Part shown: positions 63,915-64,000 of the stretch, piece after piece
Position numbering within the stretch: position 1 is the first letter of the stretch
How the letters are laid out: each line of letters begins with the position of its first letter
NCBI RefSeq assembly: GCF_031845305.1
Contig: NZ_JAVREH010000010.1
Coordinates: 69,461 to 133,460 of the forward strand
Direction of reading: 5' to 3'
Source: Jatrophihabitans_A lederbergiae
GTDB taxonomy: Bacteria; Actinomycetota; Actinomycetes; Mycobacteriales; Jatrophihabitantaceae
DNA: 64,000 nt
Notes under the pieces: model-generated
Database searches by the model: none
Told to the model about the DNA's origin: nothing
What the model saw: only the letters and a program-made list of their open reading frames with translations
Position numbers and translations under genes: made by a program

Positions 63915-64000
63915 TTATGCGGCCGGTCGTAGCGTAGCCGCGGTGGTGGTGTTCTCGTAGGTGATCGGGCTGCGGTAGCCGCAGGCGGAGTGCCGGCGGC
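63915..64000 (-). mobile_element. IS3-family transposase OrfB, 3' end (truncated by window edge)
   Basis: Twenty-eight codons at the edge read RRHSACGYRSPITYEN, then TTTAATLRPAA and a TAA stop (63915-63917). H-S-A-x-G-Y-x-SP-x-Y-E is the standard C-terminal motif of IS3-group integrase-type transposases. About 15 bases beyond the stop, GTGTCCACTTTTCGGGG (minus strand) looks like an IS3 terminal inverted repeat. The element therefore ends near 63880, within about 45 bases of the sugar binding-protein gene. Confidence 0.75.

Overview
The window is high-GC DNA from a filamentous-type or soil actinobacterium. Signs are the GC-rich third codon positions, many GTG/TTG starts, and a long gene block that, from memory, matches the order around Rv1084-Rv1114 of Mycobacterium tuberculosis: YyaL, hemolysin III, short-chain cis-prenyltransferase, PhoH2, fumarase, GlpX, a DUF4245-like gene, XseB, XseA, a lipid-droplet-type protein, IspH, a DUF6542-like gene and YchF. 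The tricorn protease, GH16 glucanase and CebR-like operator fit a saprophytic non-mycobacterial actinomycete. The genus cannot be resolved from the sequence alone.

Layout. 1-8.3 kb: minus-strand peptide (Dpp/Opp-type) ABC transporter genes, one set complete (B, C, fused D-F, binding protein) and a second set cut by the left edge. 8.4-11 kb: Nudix hydrolase, omega-amidase-like nitrilase and aminotransferase. 11-19 kb: TypA/BipA, a small membrane protein, a DEAD-box helicase and a tricorn-type protease. 19-24.8 kb: mannitol dehydrogenase, DUF2243 plus CtaG, glycerate kinase, an SMP-30 lactonase and a small membrane protein closed by a strong terminator.

24.9-35.4 kb is a roughly 10.5-kb genomic island. 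An 18-bp perfect direct repeat bounds it: one copy is the last codons of ychF (35408-35425), the other lies alone at 24893-24910. This is the footprint of site-specific integration into the 3' end of ychF. The island holds an unidentified 353-aa protein, a frameshifted MobF-type relaxase remnant, a type I restriction-modification operon hsdM-hsdS-[RHH antitoxin-PIN toxin]-hsdR with overlapping reading frames, and a second Phd/VapC-type toxin-antitoxin pair. hsdS carries a perfect 12-bp tandem repeat exactly in the helical spacer between its two target-recognition halves. No integrase was found, so the island looks stranded.

35.4-58.2 kb is the conserved housekeeping block, with two local disturbances. 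About 3 kb (a truncated VOC gene and a UvrA-like resistance ATPase) separates xseA from xseB, and fumC carries a 24-bp in-frame tandem duplication. A GH16-CBM glucanase at 54.5-55.9 kb has a perfect LacI-family palindrome at its promoter.

58.4-63.8 kb is a five-gene minus-strand sugar/polyol uptake and catabolism operon: binding protein, two permeases, zinc alcohol dehydrogenase and a sugar-phosphate-isomerase-like TIM barrel, with no own ATPase. The 3' end of an IS3-family transposase abuts its 5' side and runs off the right edge.
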